Shown here piece after piece: positions 62,201-64,000 of a stretch of 64,000 nt of DNA; the first letter of the stretch is position 1; each line of letters opens with the position of its first letter. Source of the DNA: Ancistrus triradiatus (Eukaryota > Chordata > Actinopteri > Siluriformes > Loricariidae); NCBI GenBank assembly GCA_025084515.1, contig JAJAGP010000759.1, forward strand, positions 124,001 through 188,000, in the 5' to 3' direction. Position numbers and translations under genes: made by a program. The notes beneath the pieces are model-generated. The model did not search any database. It saw only the letters and a list, made by a program, of their open reading frames with translations, and was not told the DNA's origin.

Positions 62201-63369
62201 GGCTGGTTGCAAAGTGGAAATCCGAGCATTGTCCATGTAAACCCAGAGCTTTCAAATTATCTGATTACACAACTGCATGCAGAGTTATTGATCAGATTAC
62301 ATTTACAACTGAGGGTTAAAAGCTTTGCTCAAGGGCCCAACAGTGACAGTTTGGCAGAGGTAGGATTTGAACCTTGGAACTTCTGGTCCGTAGTCCAGTA
62401 CCTTAACCGCTAGGCTACCACAGTCTGATAAAATCTGCTTTTCTGCAGTTATCAGATTATGAAGTGCATGGAAATGCTCTCAATGGTAATGCTAAGCAGG
62501 TGTTCTACTGGATTGTTGAGGTAATAATGACAAGGACAAAAAGCTTATACTGTACATGTGAATGCCCAAAACGTAACGTAAACAATGTTCAAACAATGAC
62601 TGCTGGAGACAGACAGACCATTTGTGAAATTATCATATGCCTACACATCACTTATATTCTTGATCCACTGCTGGCTGAACCACTGCAAACAGAGGGAATA
62701 CTGGATTTACAGGTATAATATCTGAAGGAGGTTCTTACTCGTCCTCATCTTCTTGCAGCTCTCTGTCGTCTTCAGACAGCACCTCCTCCCAAGTCTTTCC
62801 CAGCTCCTACATTAACCACAACATACAATATAAACCTGCAGCAGCTCAATCCTGATAACAGAATAAGACCTGTACTTCAGGTCATTTAGGGACTACATAA
62901 AAATTGCAATTGCAAAACCATACTAAGTAATTGATTACGTAGAAGCGATCGTAGTCATGATTGTTGCTGTTGACGCGTCTGTGCTGCTTCTTTCTCATGT
63001 GATCCTTTAAGGTCGTCTTGTCTCGAAATATTTTCTCACAGTACAGACACTGCATACTGTCAAAGGACACGGGACAACAAAGGCAGACGAATTCGTTTCA
63101 TTAAACGGATGTTGCTTTTTGGTTTTGCTGTTATCCTAGGCAGCCGCCAAGAGAGGGAGCTCCTTGCAAAAGTTCTGTTAAAATGAGTGCGAATCCTAAC
63201 GGATCGCCTCGACATCTGCATTAACACACAGCGAAATGATAAGCAGGTGTAAATTTACTTGTCCAGTTTCCTTTCCAGCATATCGAGGAACTGTGTGCAG
63301 TAGACGAGGTTGTCAGGCAGGCCGATGCTGAACGAGTGCTCTCTGGCCATGTGATTGAGCAGCACAGAC
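59078..63369 (-). CDS. znf277: Zinc finger protein 277, 3' seven coding exons (5' part outside window)
   Basis: Exons: 63259-63369, 62924-63056, 62739-62806, 61014-61110, 60826-60868, 60565-60739, 59078-59264; phases join without break to about 270 aa plus stop (TAA 59078-59080). Mammalian ZNF277 is a nuclear C2H2 protein that interacts with ribosomal protein uS5 and was linked to PRC1-dependent silencing. Seen: SVLLNHMAREHSFSIGLPDN, zinc finger CLYCEKIFRDKTTLKDHMRK-KQH, YDRFYVINYL then ELGKTWEEV, a W-D-W acidic link, CAVCLFCDQQEETMDKIYTH, EAHEFDLHKL, FYQQVKLVNYVRREL, finger CYSCQKKFSTKQEVVQHLME-AGH, WDQPQYYFPTYENDALL and the acidic C-terminus ending LLKDRGNAN. No earlier exon is visible between 63370 and 64000. 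The donor at 61013 is the weak GTCATT. Confidence 0.93.
59343..60188. mobile_element. Inverted-repeat element with GGTACCTC ends, 0.85 kb
   Basis: Left end ACAGTGGTACCTCAGTTGTC and right end GGAACCAAGGTACCACTGT are inverted at the tips. The interior matches 38450-39060 and one copy of the 223-bp unit at 39060-39730. In the last znf277 intron. No protein encoded. Confidence 0.7.
60565..60739 (-). CDS. znf277: znf277 exon with the last C2H2 finger
   Basis: Acceptor GATGTCCAG, donor CACA|GTGAGT. Encodes LRFYQQVKLVNYVRRELHQS then a C-x2-C..H-x5-H finger (CYSC..HLMEAGH). Confidence 0.92.
61181..61999 (+). mobile_element. Tc1 family A element, 5' end intact, 3' end lost
   Basis: Terminus ACAGTGGTGCTTGAAAGTTT at 61181, then transposase pieces at 61440-61679 and 61658-61999 in different frames. 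It breaks off at GAGAATTCTAAAGAAAAGG, next to an unrelated tRNA-like text (ACTGGCTCAGTGGTAGAGCA). In znf277 intron. Confidence 0.82.
61440..61999 (+). pseudogene. Tc1-type transposase, frameshifted and truncated
   Basis: ANVNAHESTIRRS (first frame), then RKPLLSKKNIAARLQFDKDH, VLWTDETKIELFG (first catalytic Asp) and IMVWACFAASGPGRLAIIDG. The second and third catalytic residues are lost with the 3' end. Confidence 0.85.
62298..62425 (-). mobile_element. SINE, tail shortened
   Basis: Minus-strand A-box GGTAGCCTAGCGGTTAAGG, B-box GGTTCAAATCCTACC and central TTGAGCAAAGC. Most of the LINE-like tail is lost. In znf277 intron. Confidence 0.8.
62924..63056 (-). CDS. znf277: znf277 exon with a C2H2 finger
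   Basis: Acceptor TTTGACAG, donor TTA|GTATGG. Encodes a C-x2-C..H-x5-H finger (CLYC..HMRKKQH), then HDYDRFYVINYL, highly conserved in ZNF277. Confidence 0.92.
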
Positions 63370-63642
63370 CTACGGGGACGATAGAGCTCAATTATAGTAC
63401 AAGTGATTAACTATAGTCAATATTTACAATACATGCATACAAGACATGTCAATGTCTGCAGGGGAAAATGCTCTGACCCCAAATCTAACCACACCTGTAG
63501 TCAAATACATCTCGGAGTAATTCGATTTCTGCATCAGATACAGTCAGCAAAACAGATCATGACAGTTTGCAACCTTTAGTAGACATCCTTAGTGAAAACC
63601 TTTTATTCTATGTTAATTAAACACATTACTCTCCAGTACAGT

Positions 63643-63750
63643 TTTTACATTTAGCAGACGCCCTTATCCAGAGCAACTTACAAGTGATACAAGTTTACAA
63701 TCCAAGCAATTGTGGGTTAAGGGCCTTGCTTAAGGACTCAACAGTTGCCA
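63643..63750 (-). mobile_element. SINE 3' half
   Basis: Tail GCTCTGGATAAGGGCGTCTG, CTAAATGTAAAA and central CAAGGCCCTTAACCCACAAT are present; the tRNA-like head is missing. Confidence 0.75.
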
Positions 63751-64000
63751 TTTTTGTAAAAAAGCAGTTAAAGAAGTGAGGAACGGAAAAACGGTCCTCG
63801 CTAGTCAAAATTCCAGGTTTTCCTATCATTGTAGGGACATTTGGCCCTCAAGGATAGCGAGACAAGGAGTACACACACATGCACACAAACATTTAATCCC
63901 AAAACCCCATTACAAATTCTACGGCAACTAATATGACGGTTGAGGAGCTAGGACAGCACAGCCGCATTTCACTAGACCACCGCGGTCACGACCCAAGATG
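63751..64000. other. Window edge, nothing recognised
   Basis: Expected to be intron of znf277. No exon-like block seen. Confidence 0.4.

Overview
The window is a piece of a ray-finned fish nuclear genome. It has four multi-exon vertebrate genes with GT-AG introns, and its intergenic DNA and introns are packed with tRNA-derived V-SINE-type SINEs, several Tc1/mariner families and short terminal-inverted-repeat elements. The repeat mix suggests an ostariophysan, perhaps a catfish or characin; this is inference and species was not determined.

Layout: (1) 1-4.9 kb, repeats including an AT-rich satellite inside a short inverted-repeat element. (2) 4,933-16,805, minus strand: samtor/bmt2, five coding exons, complete (396 aa), an S-adenosylmethionine-binding methyltransferase-fold protein, with an NRF1-type palindrome about 70 bp upstream of its ATG. 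(3) 17-21 kb, repeats only. (4) 21,095-31,274, minus strand: ppp1r3a, the muscle glycogen/sarcoplasmic-reticulum targeting subunit of protein phosphatase 1. It has four coding exons and about 2,352 predicted residues, roughly twice the mammalian length, because the last exon carries about 55 copies of a 15-residue repeat. A perfect MEF2 site and two CAGCTG E-boxes lie just upstream. (5) 31.4-35.9 kb, nested transposons. (6) 35,921-55,597, minus strand: a 17-exon AHCYL (S-adenosylhomocysteine hydrolase-like, IRBIT family) gene, 561 aa, closest to AHCYL2 by diagnostic residues but diverged in the regulatory N-terminus and in the NAD-binding glycine loop. A single-exon claudin gene lies on the plus strand inside its intron 5 (47,378-48,052). 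(7) 59,078 to beyond 63,369, minus strand: the 3' seven coding exons of znf277; its 5' part lies outside the window.

Human SAMTOR, PPP1R3A and ZNF277 all map to 7q31, so three of the genes keep an old vertebrate neighbourhood. samtor and the ahcyl gene both belong to families that bind SAM or SAH-like ligands, and ppp1r3a acts in glycogen metabolism; nothing in the sequence shows that they are co-regulated. The most notable findings are the homogenised 15-residue repeat in ppp1r3a, an ahcyl exon whose 3' splice site abuts a Tc1 terminus that supplies its polypyrimidine tract, and the altered regulatory and NAD motifs of the ahcyl paralogue. Exon boundaries were built by hand from reading-frame phase, splice consensus and remembered family sequence; no alignment or transcript data were available.
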